Shown here in pieces: positions 18,642-27,506 of a stretch of 64,000 bases of DNA. Source of the DNA: Bryocella elongata (GTDB lineage Bacteria > Acidobacteriota > Terriglobia > Terriglobales > Acidobacteriaceae); the NCBI RefSeq assembly GCF_900108185.1, contig NZ_FNVA01000001.1, positions 186,001 through 250,000 on the forward strand, read 5' to 3'. Every line of letters starts with the position of its first letter. Positions within the stretch are counted from its first letter, which is position 1. The translations under genes were made by a program, and so were the position numbers. The notes beneath the pieces were generated by a model. It was not told the origin of the DNA and ran no database searches. It saw nothing but the letters and a program-made list of their open reading frames with translations.

Positions 18642-20336
18642 ATGATTACCGGGGAAGAGCTGCGCATCTGTAAGGTCTTTGAGTGTCTCGACGCTGCTGA
18701 GCGCGACAGGCTGGCGACCAAGGCCGCGGACATTTATGTGCGACCCGACGAATACCTGATCCGCGAGGGAGAGACGGCCCATTTCTTCGTCCTGCTCGAA
18801 GGCAGGATGAAGCTCTACAAAGAGGTGATGGGGCGGGACAAGTTCATTGACGAGGTCAAGTACGCGGCGGGTGATTTCTTTGGCGAGGTTCCGATTCTGC
18901 TCGGCTCAGCGTCTCTTGCGTCTCTGCAGGCCGCAACCTGGTGCCGCGTGGCGCGGTTTGATCGCCAGCAGTTCCAGGAGTTGATCCAGGACTCGGAGAA
19001 GTGTTCGGCGGTCATCATGCAGGCGATGAACAGCCGCCTGTTGCGGGTGCAGCAATACGCGATGGAGACACCGTCGGCACGTGTGCTGGTGGTCGGCTCG
19101 CAGTATGACACTGACTGCCGCGATATCCGGACCTTCTTGGCGATGAACCGGATTCCGTATGAATGGCTGGACCGGGATAACGAGGCAGACCGCATCCCTT
19201 CCTGCATGCCGAAGGACGTCGATGGTCCGGCCGTGGTGGTCGACCATGCCTTCTGGGTCCCGCAACCGCCGACGGTACGGAAGGTCGCTCAGGCACTGGG
19301 GATTCGGACGCATCCGACGAAGCCGATGTACGATGTGGTGATCGTGGGCGGTGGACCTGCTGGCCTTGCGGCCGCGGTGTATGGGGCTTCCGAAGGTCTG
19401 TGCGTGCTGCTGGTGGAGCGCAACGCTGCCGGTGGACAGGCTGGGACGTCGACCCGCATCGAGAACTACCTGGGATTCCCCAATGGTGTCTCCGGCGATG
19501 AGCTGAGTGAGAAGGCGCTGCGGCAGGCGACGCGCTTCGGCGCTGAGATGGTGCTGACGCGCACCGTGGTGAACATCGAGGCGATGACCATCGACCACGG
19601 CGGCCATGGATACTGCGTGGAGCTGGATGGCGGCGATCGGGTGCAGACGCGCACGGTGATCCTGGCGACGGGTGTGGACTGGCGCCGGCTGGAGGCTCCG
19701 GGCGTCGAAGACCTGATTGGCCGCGGTGTCCTCTACGGGGCCGCGCGGACGGAGTCGCAGACGGTCATTGGCAAGGATGTCTTCATCGTGGGTGGGGGCA
19801 ACTCGGCAGGGCAGGCGGCGATGTACTTCACGAACTATGCGCGCAGCGTCACGATGCTGGTGCGCGGGCCCAAGGTGGAGTTCACGATGTCGCAGTACCT
19901 GGTCGATCAGCTGGCGAAGAAGTGCAACGTCAGTATCGAGACGAACACGGTGGTGGTGGAAGCGACGGGTGACGGGCATCTCGAGTCGCTGACGACGCAG
20001 ACGAAGGATGAAGCGCCGTACACACGCAAGGCCGATGCGCTGTTCGTGATGATCGGCGCGGACGCCAATACGAGCTGGCTGCCGAAGGGCATCGAGCGCG
20101 ATGAGCGAGGTTACATCTGCACCGGGCGCGACGTGGTCGACCTGCCGGGATGGGACAATCGGCGCCGCACGCCGTACATGCTGGAGACGAACATGCCGGG
20201 TTTCTTCTGCGCGGGCGACGTGCGGCATGAGTCGATCAAGCGGGTATCGAGCGGCGTGGGCGAGGGCAGCATGGCGATCGCGTTCGTGCACCAGTACCTG
20301 GCGCTGGACGATCACGCGCGATTGAAGGCCAGCTAG
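18642..20336 (+). CDS. cNMP-binding / glutaredoxin-like / thioredoxin-reductase-like hybrid flavoprotein
   Basis: 564 residues with three parts. Residues 10-135 are a cyclic-nucleotide-binding (CRP-type) domain with the beta-roll phosphate region AAGDFFGEVPILLGSAS. Residues 145-222 resemble a glutaredoxin/thioredoxin fold with a single Cys159 (YDTDCRD). Residues 230-560 form a thioredoxin-reductase-like flavoprotein with the FAD motif VGGGPAG (235-241), NAAGGQAG, the NADPH motif VGGGNSAG (383-390) and FFCAGDVR. The CxxC redox pair of true thioredoxin reductases (usually in YCATCDG) is missing: the matching stretch reads YGAARTE at about 365-371. It probably moves electrons by hydride transfer without the dithiol, under cNMP or membrane-signal control. 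It appears monocistronic. Confidence 0.85.
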   Translation: MITGEELRICKVFECLDAAERDRLATKAADIYVRPDEYLIREGETAHFFVLLEGRMKLYKEVMGRDKFIDEVKYAAGDFFGEVPILLGSASLASLQAATWCRVARFDRQQFQELIQDSEKCSAVIMQAMNSRLLRVQQYAMETPSARVLVVGSQYDTDCRDIRTFLAMNRIPYEWLDRDNEADRIPSCMPKDVDGPAVVVDHAFWVPQPPTVRKVAQALGIRTHPTKPMYDVVIVGGGPAGLAAAVYGASEGLCVLLVERNAAGGQAGTSTRIENYLGFPNGVSGDELSEKALRQATRFGAEMVLTRTVVNIEAMTIDHGGHGYCVELDGGDRVQTRTVILATGVDWRRLEAPGVEDLIGRGVLYGAARTESQTVIGKDVFIVGGGNSAGQAAMYFTNYARSVTMLVRGPKVEFTMSQYLVDQLAKKCNVSIETNTVVVEATGDGHLESLTTQTKDEAPYTRKADALFVMIGADANTSWLPKGIERDERGYICTGRDVVDLPGWDNRRRTPYMLETNMPGFFCAGDVRHESIKRVSSGVGEGSMAIAFVHQYLALDDHARLKAS

Positions 20337-20382
20337 GCTGCAGCCATTTGGTGAGCTAAGGATCTACGAAAGCGCTGAGATG

Positions 20383-20491
20383 TGTCGTCTCGAGCGAGGT
20401 AGAGGGATCTGCTGTTTGCCTATGCCGGTAAAGAAGCAGGTTTCTCCACTACGCGGGACGATGGAACTGTCCCGCTGCGGTCGAAATGACA
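20383..20491. repeat. about 110-bp dispersed intergenic repeat, copy 2
   Basis: Matches the copy at 12856-12966 in length, ends and core: it starts TGTCGTCTCGAGCGAGG and ends CGGTCGAAATGACA, with GCAGGTTTCTCCACTACGC and GGACGAT inside. It lies in the 270-bp gap between the flavoprotein and radical SAM genes. The rest of that gap shows no other clear signal. Confidence 0.8.
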
Positions 20492-20606
20492 CATCTCTAG
20501 ATGGGGCAATCTCCGCAGAATGTGTCGTATCAGGTGACTGTGGCATCTCCGGCGGGTGATAGCTGTCACCGCCGTTGGCCGCGGGGGGTGGTGTTCTGGT
20601 GATGCC

Positions 20607-21917
20607 ATGAACCCACTCGACGGACTCGACTTCGACAAGCAACCCTTCCTGGTGATCTGGGAAGCGACGCAGGCCTGCGATCTGGCCTGCAAGCACTGCC
20701 GCGCGCAGGCGCAGCCCATTCCGCATCCGCAGCAGCTGACGACGGCGGAGGGCATGAATCTCATCGACCAGATCTCGGAGTTGCACGTGCCCATCTTCGT
20801 GCTGACGGGCGGCGATCCGCTGAAGCGTGCCGACATCTTCGACCTGGTGCGCTATGCCAACGGCAAGGGCGTGCACACGGCGCTGGCTCCCAGCGCGACC
20901 CCGCTGCTGACGCGCGATGCCATCTTCAAGGCCAAGGAGGCCGGTGTGGTGAGGCTTTCGGTCTCACTCGACGGATCGTGCCCTGAGATTCATGATGTCT
21001 TCCGCGGCGTGGAGGGCACCTTCGAGCGCACACGTCTGGCCGTGCAGTACGCCAACGATGCAGGCCTTCCCATTCAGGTGCACACGACGGTGAGCCGTCA
21101 CAATATCCACGATCTCGACAACATCGCGAAGCTGCTGACGGATTGGAAGATCGCGATGTGGAATGTGTTCATGCTGGTTCCGATGGGCCGCGGGAAGACG
21201 GCGGACCTACTGGACGGCGAGGACTTCGAGAAGGTCTTCGAGAAGATCTACGAGCTTTCGACGCGCGTGCCGTACCAGATCAAGACCACCGAGGGCATGC
21301 ACTATCGCCGCTTCCTGCTGCAGAAGCAGACCGAGCGCCGGCGTGCGGCCGAGGGGGAAGTGGACGACATGGGCGCGGCCCGCGAGGCCGACTCTCATGG
21401 CGATGCTCTGCGTGAGCGTGGCGGACCGATGTATGCGGGCACGCACAGCTGGGCGACGCGCCGCATCAACGACGGCAAGGGCTTTGTCTTCGTCTCGCAT
21501 ACCGGTGAGGTCTATCCCTCGGGCTTCCTTCCGCTACAGGCGGGCAACATCCGCGAGCGCTCGCTGGCTGAGATCTACCAGGAGTCGCCGGTGTTCAAGG
21601 TGCTGCGCGATACCGCGCTGCTGGACGGCAAGTGCGGCGTCTGCGAGTACAAGCAGGTGTGCGGCGGTTCGCGGGCGCGTGCCTTCGCGGTGACCGGCGA
21701 TGTGCTGGCGCAGGAACCCTGCTGCATCTATGAGCCGAAGAACTGGCACCCGGTGTCGGAGGATGCTCACCCGCTTGCGGAGGAGACGATTGCGATGGCG
21801 CTGGCTTCTCTGTCAGAGGCCGACGCAGCGCGTCGCATCATTGCGGAGGCGGCCGAGGCCGCGAGCAACACGCGGGCCAGCCTTCGGGGAGAGCTTGTTC
21901 AACTGACGGGAGTGTAA
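20607..21917 (+). CDS. radical SAM/SPASM protein next to hemY
   Basis: About 436 residues. The radical SAM cluster motif is CDLACKHCRA (CxxxCxxC) near residue 23, followed by VLTGGDPL. The C-terminal SPASM-type cluster includes CGVCEYKQVCGG and a later CC pair (EPCCIYEP). The family resembles the heme-linked AhbD/TIGR04053 group, several of whose members decarboxylate or modify porphyrins. It ends 3 bases before hemY, so the two are co-translated. That context favours a step in heme synthesis, but the exact reaction is inference. The start at 20607 is chosen because MNPLDGLDFDKQPFLVIWEATQACD fits the family; a longer frame begins at 20556. Confidence 0.82.
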   Translation: MNPLDGLDFDKQPFLVIWEATQACDLACKHCRAQAQPIPHPQQLTTAEGMNLIDQISELHVPIFVLTGGDPLKRADIFDLVRYANGKGVHTALAPSATPLLTRDAIFKAKEAGVVRLSVSLDGSCPEIHDVFRGVEGTFERTRLAVQYANDAGLPIQVHTTVSRHNIHDLDNIAKLLTDWKIAMWNVFMLVPMGRGKTADLLDGEDFEKVFEKIYELSTRVPYQIKTTEGMHYRRFLLQKQTERRRAAEGEVDDMGAAREADSHGDALRERGGPMYAGTHSWATRRINDGKGFVFVSHTGEVYPSGFLPLQAGNIRERSLAEIYQESPVFKVLRDTALLDGKCGVCEYKQVCGGSRARAFAVTGDVLAQEPCCIYEPKNWHPVSEDAHPLAEETIAMALASLSEADAARRIIAEAAEAASNTRASLRGELVQLTGV

Positions 21918-21920
21918 GTC

Positions 21921-23351
21921 ATGCGGATCGCGATCGTAGGCGGCGGCATTGCCGGTCTGAGTGCAGCGTGGGAGCTGGAGAAGGCTCGCGCTGCGGGGCA
22001 GGATCTGGACTACGTGCTCTTCGAGCGCTCGGACCGCCTTGGCGGTTGCGTGCGGTCTGAGATCGTGGAGGAGTGCATCGTGGAAGGCGGGCCGGACTCG
22101 TTCCTCAGCGAGAAGCCTGCGGGACGTGCGCTGTGTCGCGAGGTGGGGCTGGGTGAAGCGCTGGTGGGGTCGAACGACGCCGAGCGCAAGACGTACATCG
22201 TGGTGAAGAACCGCATGGTGGAGCTGCCGGACGGGCTGATGTTCATGGTCCCGACGAAGCTGATTCCTACTGCGCTTACTAGGCTGTTCTCGCTGAAGAC
22301 GAAGCTGCGGATGGCCTTCGAGTTGTTGCATCCGCCGCGGCCCAGCGACCACGACGAGACGGTTGCGGAGTTGGTGCGGCGGCACTTTGGTGACGAGGTT
22401 GTGGATCGGCTCAGCGATCCTTTGCTGAGCGGCATCTATGGTGGGAGCTCCGAACAGCTGAGTGTGCGCAGTGTGCTGCCGCGCATGGCGGAGATGGAAG
22501 CGAAGTACGGCAGCCTGACGCGGGGCATGCTCGCGGGGCGTCGCAAGATGAAAAAGGCGGCTACGGGGGGCGCGGCGGAGCAGCGGCAACTCCCGCTGTT
22601 CACCACGTTGCGTGACGGCATGGCGTCGCTGGTGTGGGCGCTGGAGGCACGGATCGCTCCTGAGCGGATCCGCGCGGGCGTGGCGATTGAGCGCGTCGAG
22701 CGGCACGGGCACAAGTGGGTGCTGCGACTGCCGGAAGGTCCCGAGTACTTCGACGCTGTGATCGTCGCGACACCGGCTGGCGTGGCGACGAAGCTGCTGC
22801 AGACGGTCGATGGAGAGCTGAGCGCGGAGCTTGCGGCCATACCTTATGCATCTTCGGTTACGGCGACAATGGCGTATCGGATGGCGGATTTGAAGAAGCT
22901 GCCGGAGGGCTTTGGCTTCCTGGTGCCGGCAAGTGAGGGACGTGCGATGGCTGCGTGTACGTTCGTGCATCGCAAGTTCGCGGGGCGAGCTCCAGAGGGC
23001 ATAGGGCTGCTGCGCTGCTTCCTGGGGGGATCGCGTGCGGCAGAGATGGTGGACGCGAGCGAAGGCGAGTTGCTGGCGTGCTTCCGCCGCGATCTCGAAG
23101 AGATCACAGGAGTCACGGCCGAGCCCATGTTTACGCGGGTCTTTCGCTGGAAGCAGACGAGCGCGCAGTATGCCGTGGGGCACGCGGAGCGGATCGCGCG
23201 CGTGCGGGGGCGGCTGGGCCACCTGCCGGGCCTGCTGCTGGTGGGTAATGCGTACGAGGGGGTTGGCGTGCCGGATTGCATTCGCGGCGGACAGCATGCG
23301 GCCAAGGAGTTGCTGGAGCGGGTGGGCACGGGAGTCCTGGTCGGCGAATAA
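21921..23351 (+). CDS. hemY: protoporphyrinogen/coproporphyrinogen III oxidase
   Basis: 476-residue FAD enzyme of the HemY/PPOX family that oxidises the porphyrinogen ring in heme synthesis. It has the FAD motif VGGGIAGLSAAWELE at the N-terminus, ERSDRLGGCVRSE, GGPDSFLSEKPAGR, LSDPLLSGIYGG (typical of the family), and LLLVGNAYEGVGVPDCIRGG at the end. HemY of this group may use coproporphyrinogen in the coproporphyrin-dependent pathway. It forms an operon with the radical SAM gene upstream and is closed by a hairpin. Confidence 0.93.
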   Translation: MRIAIVGGGIAGLSAAWELEKARAAGQDLDYVLFERSDRLGGCVRSEIVEECIVEGGPDSFLSEKPAGRALCREVGLGEALVGSNDAERKTYIVVKNRMVELPDGLMFMVPTKLIPTALTRLFSLKTKLRMAFELLHPPRPSDHDETVAELVRRHFGDEVVDRLSDPLLSGIYGGSSEQLSVRSVLPRMAEMEAKYGSLTRGMLAGRRKMKKAATGGAAEQRQLPLFTTLRDGMASLVWALEARIAPERIRAGVAIERVERHGHKWVLRLPEGPEYFDAVIVATPAGVATKLLQTVDGELSAELAAIPYASSVTATMAYRMADLKKLPEGFGFLVPASEGRAMAACTFVHRKFAGRAPEGIGLLRCFLGGSRAAEMVDASEGELLACFRRDLEEITGVTAEPMFTRVFRWKQTSAQYAVGHAERIARVRGRLGHLPGLLLVGNAYEGVGVPDCIRGGQHAAKELLERVGTGVLVGE

Positions 23352-23401
23352 ACGTTGCGACCATCGCTCGGCCCGGAATTGGTGGGCAAACAAGCAATGC
23401 G

Positions 23402-23430
23402 ACGGCCTGGCAGGATCTCTGCCGGGCCGT
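23402..23430 (+). terminator. terminator after hemY
   Basis: ACGGCCTGGCAG pairs with CTGCCGGGCCGT over 12 bp (one G-U) with a GATCT loop, followed by TGCTT. It lies between convergent hemY and the cytochrome gene and may serve both. Confidence 0.75.
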
Positions 23431-23466
23431 TGCTTCCATTGCGAAGGAGTGTGCTTGTTGCGCTCG

Positions 23467-23880
23467 CTACTTCGAGAAGCCGCGGACGTAATGCACCATG
23501 GCCCAGATCTGGGCATCGGTCTGGCGGCCGGTCTCTCCGGGCATCTGGCCGACGCCGTTTTTGATGACCCAGAAGAGCTCGCCATCGGTGCGGCCGGAGA
23601 GTGTCGCCGGGTTGGAGAAGTCCTTCATGGTGAGCTTCATACTGTCGACCATCTCGCCCTTGCCATCGCCCTTTGGGCCGTGACACATCGCGCAGTCATA
23701 GCCGTAGACCTTCTTGGCGAAGGCCTGATTTTCGGGGGTGGACTTGACGGGATTGGGAACGGCGGCCGCGGCGGCAGGAATCACCAGGGGCGGATTGGCT
23801 GCAGCGTCTGGTGCGGAAGGGGTTTGCGGAAGCAGTGCGAGGAGGAACAGGGCAGGAGTTGCGAACAGGGCTTTGATCAT
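23467..23880 (-). CDS. exported cytochrome c (class I, single heme)
   Basis: 137 residues: a signal peptide (MIKALFATPALFLLALLPQ), an Ala/Pro-rich spacer, then a c-type domain with heme motif CAMCH and distal Met in the GQMPGETG region. It should carry electrons in the periplasm. The start at 23880 has AGAGG six bases upstream and gives a clean signal peptide; the frame opens further to 24015 without support. It is divergent from korA across about 400 bp. Confidence 0.88.
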   Translation of the reverse strand: MIKALFATPALFLLALLPQTPSAPDAAANPPLVIPAAAAAVPNPVKSTPENQAFAKKVYGYDCAMCHGPKGDGKGEMVDSMKLTMKDFSNPATLSGRTDGELFWVIKNGVGQMPGETGRQTDAQIWAMVHYVRGFSK

Positions 23881-24283
23881 GAAAGGCCTCTCCCGGGGAG
23901 GCGGCAAATACCGGTGTGATCCCGGTTGAGCCCGATCGCCTGCGAGGTGTTCGCGGGAGGAAGGTGGTGCACCGCCCGTCTCAACCGGGAAGGCGAGCGA
24001 TGCAACCAAGGACATCGTGCCATGGTGGTGCCGAAGTTCCGTGTGACGCGAGTCACTGAAAGCGGTGCCGTCGGCGCCGTTGCAACGCAGCCAAGCTAGT
24101 CCATACTTCTACCCGTGTGCAACTGGTTTCGGCGTGGGGTGGTGGGTGGTCCTCCGTTTCGAGGCGCAAGGACCGGAGCCTGTGCGATGAACGTTCGGTA
24201 ATGGGCCGGTCCTTGGGGCCCTGTGTTAGGTTGTTTTCCGCCGTAAAGCGGCCAAGAATGCGGTTCTTCAGGGAGATTTCTCA
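23881..24283. other. 403-bp gap between cytochrome c and korA
   Basis: Divergent intergenic region. The only clear element is the CRP-like palindrome at 24042-24056. I see no gene with a credible start and no strong hairpin. A GGGAG ribosome site for korA is at its right end. Confidence 0.5.
24042..24056. promoter_or_regulatory. CRP/FNR-like palindromic site
   Basis: TGTGACGCGAGTCAC contains perfect arms GTGAC/GTCAC and fits the TGTGA-N6-TCAC half of the CRP consensus. It lies in the divergent region between a cytochrome c and korAB, both redox genes, so a CRP/FNR-type regulator is plausible. Confidence 0.4.
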
Positions 24284-26152
24284 ATGGCGACACAAGACGT
24301 CGCGGTGGCAGCCGGCCACGATCGACCGGCGGAGTCAGGGTCCACGGCCAACGCGATCCCACCGGGCAAGAAGATCAACGACCTGAGCATTCAGATCGCA
24401 ACCGTCAACGGTTCGGGCTCGCAGTCGGCGAACTCGGTCCTGCTGCGTTCCATCTTCGGGATGGGCATTCCCGTCAGCGGCAAGAACCTGTTTCCTTCGA
24501 ACATTGCAGGCCTTCCGACCTGGTACACGATTCGTGCCAGCAAGGATGGATACGTTGCGCGCAAGAAGGAGATCGACGTCGTCATCGCGATGAACGCCGA
24601 GACCGCGCAGGAGGACGTGAAGTCGTTGCGGGCGGGGGCTGCGGCGATCTACGAGGAGTCCTACCAGCTCTCGCAGCTGCGCGACGATGTGGCTTTCTAT
24701 CCGGTGCCGTTCGACAAGCTCATCGCGGGCGTATGTCCTGAAGCCAAGCTGCGCAAGCTGGTCAAGAACATGATCTACGTAGGCGTGGCGGCGTGGCTGC
24801 TGGAGATGCCGCTGACCGTCGTGGAGCCGGCGCTGCGTAAGCAGTTCGCGAAGAAGCAGAAGGCTGCCGACCTGAACTGGGGCGCGGTGCAGGCCGGCTT
24901 CGAGTATGCGCAGACCAACTTCACCAAGAAGGATCCCTTCGTCCTGGAGCCGATGAATGAGACGGCAGGGAAGATCATCATCGATGGCAATGCCGCAGCT
25001 GGACTGGGTTGCGTGTTCGCCGGCTGCACGGTGGTGATGTGGTATCCGATCACGCCTTCGACCTCGCTGGTGGAGGCCTTCATCGACTACGCGAAGAAGT
25101 TTCGCATCGAGGCTGACGGCAAGGCGACGTTTGCGATCGTGCAGGCTGAGGATGAGCTTGCGGCGATCGGTGGCGTGCTTGGGGCTGGCTGGGCGGGCGC
25201 TCGTGCGATGACGGCGACCTCTGGCCCTGGCATCTCGCTGATGGCGGAGTTCTCCGGCCTTGGTTACTACGCGGAGCTGCCGGGCGTGATCTTCGATGTG
25301 CAGCGTGGCGGGCCTTCGACGGGCATGCCCACGCGCAATCAGCAGGCTGATTTGCTGGCCTGCTCGTTCCTTTCGCACGGAGATACGAAGCATGTGCTTC
25401 TGATTCCCGGCAGCGTGAAGGAGTGCTACGAGATGGCCATCGCTGCGTTCGACCTCGCCGAGGTGTTACAGACGCCCATCTTCGTGATGAGCGATCTCGA
25501 CCTCGGGATGAACAACTGGATGAGTGAGCCGTTTGTGTATCCGGAGAAGCCGATGGATCGCGGGCGCGTGCTGACGGCCGAGCAGCTGACGGAGCTGGGC
25601 GGCTTCGCGCGCTACAAGGACACCGACGGCTCGGGCATTGGCAGCCGTACGCTGCCGGGGACGAATCATCCGCAGGCGGCTTACTTCACGCGTGGTACCA
25701 GCCACAACGAGAAGACGGCGTACTCGGAGCGTCCGGACGATTACATCAATAACGTGGAGCGGCTGAATCGCAAGTGGGAGACGGCGCGCACGCTGGTGCC
25801 GCGTCCTGAGGTCGTGCAGACCGGCAAGGCGAAGGTGGGGCTGATCGCGTTCGGCTCGACGGACTTTGCGCTGCGCGAGAGCCGCGACCAGGTGCGCAAC
25901 GAGTATGGCCTGGAGACCGACTACCTGCGGTTGAAGGCGTTTCCTTTCACGCGCGAGACGGTCGACTTTATCGCAGCGCATGATCGCGTCTATGTCGTCG
26001 AACAGAACCGCGATGCGCAGATGCTCTCTCTGCTGAAGCTGGATATTCCGGCGGAGCTGATTGTGAAGCTGCGCAGCATTCGCCACTTCAGCGGCATCCC
26101 GATCGATGCGCGCTCCATCACCGACGAGCTGGTGATGCAGGAGGGACTGTGA
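24284..26152 (+). CDS. korA: 2-oxoacid:ferredoxin oxidoreductase, fused gamma-alpha subunit
   Basis: 622 residues. The N-terminal part (about 35-215, NGSGSQSANSVLLRSIFGMG) is the gamma domain and the rest is the alpha domain, with WYPITPSTSLVEAF and TSGPGISLMAEF. The pair with korB decarboxylates a 2-oxoacid (2-oxoglutarate is the best guess from similarity to KorAB) to its CoA ester and reduces ferredoxin. This can replace the NAD-linked dehydrogenase in the TCA cycle. The start has GGGAG upstream. korB follows after a 99-bp gap with hairpins. Confidence 0.92.
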   Translation: MATQDVAVAAGHDRPAESGSTANAIPPGKKINDLSIQIATVNGSGSQSANSVLLRSIFGMGIPVSGKNLFPSNIAGLPTWYTIRASKDGYVARKKEIDVVIAMNAETAQEDVKSLRAGAAAIYEESYQLSQLRDDVAFYPVPFDKLIAGVCPEAKLRKLVKNMIYVGVAAWLLEMPLTVVEPALRKQFAKKQKAADLNWGAVQAGFEYAQTNFTKKDPFVLEPMNETAGKIIIDGNAAAGLGCVFAGCTVVMWYPITPSTSLVEAFIDYAKKFRIEADGKATFAIVQAEDELAAIGGVLGAGWAGARAMTATSGPGISLMAEFSGLGYYAELPGVIFDVQRGGPSTGMPTRNQQADLLACSFLSHGDTKHVLLIPGSVKECYEMAIAAFDLAEVLQTPIFVMSDLDLGMNNWMSEPFVYPEKPMDRGRVLTAEQLTELGGFARYKDTDGSGIGSRTLPGTNHPQAAYFTRGTSHNEKTAYSERPDDYINNVERLNRKWETARTLVPRPEVVQTGKAKVGLIAFGSTDFALRESRDQVRNEYGLETDYLRLKAFPFTRETVDFIAAHDRVYVVEQNRDAQMLSLLKLDIPAELIVKLRSIRHFSGIPIDARSITDELVMQEGL

Positions 26153-26163
26153 AGTTTCCCTCC

Positions 26164-26217
26164 GGGGCTAAAGCCCCTGTCACTCGACCCGGATCCCGGC
26201 GGGGCTGAAGCCCCGCC
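26164..26217. repeat. paired GGGGCTnAAGCCCC palindromes between korA and korB
   Basis: GGGGCTAAAGCCCC (26164-26177) and GGCGGGGCTGAAGCCCCGCC (26198-26217) are two near-identical palindromes 20 bases apart inside an operon. They could pause transcription or guard mRNA ends, changing the korA:korB ratio, and they look like a small dispersed palindromic repeat. Confidence 0.7.
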
Positions 26218-26251
26218 CTGACAAAGCTCATCTCTCGCGAGGATTTGAACC

Positions 26252-27307
26252 ATGGCGACAACAGCAATCACACCAGATGCGCCCAAGGCTCCCAAGACGA
26301 ATCACATTGGTTTGCAGGTGCTGGACTATCGCGGCGGCAAGACGACCTTGTGCGCGGGTTGCGGGCACAATGCGATCTCGGAGCGCATCATCGATGCGTT
26401 TTACGAGATGGGAATTGAGCCCGAGCGCGTGATGAAGATGAGCGGCATCGGCTGCTCGTCGAAGAGCCCGGCGTATTTCATGAGCCGGTCGTTCTCGTTC
26501 AACACCGTCCATGGGCGCATGCCCTCGGTGGCGACGGGCGCGCTGCTGGCCAACAAGACGATGCGCTCGCTGGGCGTCTCCGGCGATGGCGATACCGCGT
26601 CGATCGGTATGGGCCAGTTCGTGCACATGATCCGGCGCAACGTGCCGATCCTGTACATCATCGAGGACAACGGCGTGTATGGGCTGACCAAGGGCCAGTT
26701 CTCGGCGACGGCTGATATTGGCTCGAAGCTGAAGACCGGCGTGATCAACGATCTCCCTGCGATCGACACGTGCGCGCTGGCGATTCAGCTGGGTGCGACG
26801 TTTGTGGCGCGGTCGTTCTCGGGTGACAAGAAGCAGCTGTTGGCGATCCTGAAGGCGGCGATTGCGCACAACGGCACGGTGGTGATCGATGTGATCAGCC
26901 CGTGCGTTACGTTCAATGACCACGAGGGCTCGACGCGCAGCTACAAGTACATGCAGGAGCACGATGTGCCGATCGCGGAGACTGGCTTCGTGCCGTCGTT
27001 CGAGGACATCGCGGTCGAGTACGATCCGGGTACGACGGTCAATGTGCGGATGCATGATGGCAGCCAGCTGCGCTTGAAGAAGCTGCAGGAGGACTACGAT
27101 CCGACCAGCCGCACCAAGGCGATTGAGGCGCTGATGGAGCATGGTGAGCGCGGCGAGGTGCTGACCGGCGTCTTCTATGTGGAGACCGACAAGCCGAGCT
27201 TTACGGAGCTGTTGAACCTGGTGGATGAGCCGCTCGCGACGTTGCCGGAGGAGCGGGTCCGCCCGGCGAAGTCGGTGCTCGACGACGTGATGCAGCGGCT
27301 GATGTAG
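26252..27307 (+). CDS. korB: 2-oxoacid:ferredoxin oxidoreductase, beta subunit
   Basis: 351 residues. It holds the thiamine-diphosphate site (SGDGDTASIGMGQFVHM ... DNGVYGLTKGQFS, the GDG-N motif) and Cys residues for a 4Fe-4S cluster (LCAGCGH, GIGCSSKSP, SPCVTFND). It works with KorA to oxidise a 2-oxoacid with ferredoxin as acceptor. ATG at 26252 follows a GAGG site. It is the second gene of the korAB operon. Confidence 0.93.
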   Translation: MATTAITPDAPKAPKTNHIGLQVLDYRGGKTTLCAGCGHNAISERIIDAFYEMGIEPERVMKMSGIGCSSKSPAYFMSRSFSFNTVHGRMPSVATGALLANKTMRSLGVSGDGDTASIGMGQFVHMIRRNVPILYIIEDNGVYGLTKGQFSATADIGSKLKTGVINDLPAIDTCALAIQLGATFVARSFSGDKKQLLAILKAAIAHNGTVVIDVISPCVTFNDHEGSTRSYKYMQEHDVPIAETGFVPSFEDIAVEYDPGTTVNVRMHDGSQLRLKKLQEDYDPTSRTKAIEALMEHGERGEVLTGVFYVETDKPSFTELLNLVDEPLATLPEERVRPAKSVLDDVMQRLM

Positions 27308-27506
27308 CTCTGTCCGGTTCCGTTCACGTCGAGAGAACCCTTGCGGTAATCGTTTTACGTTCTACACTAGCTGCGTGTGGCGAATGGGTCCTGCCCGCCC
27401 GGGGGACCCATTGCTGTTTGTGGGCGTTTCTGCCGGAAGCCGGGCCGGTGGAGGATGCGTCATTCGCCACGCGCGAATCGAGTCGAATCGAGAGGGCCTG
27501 ACACGA

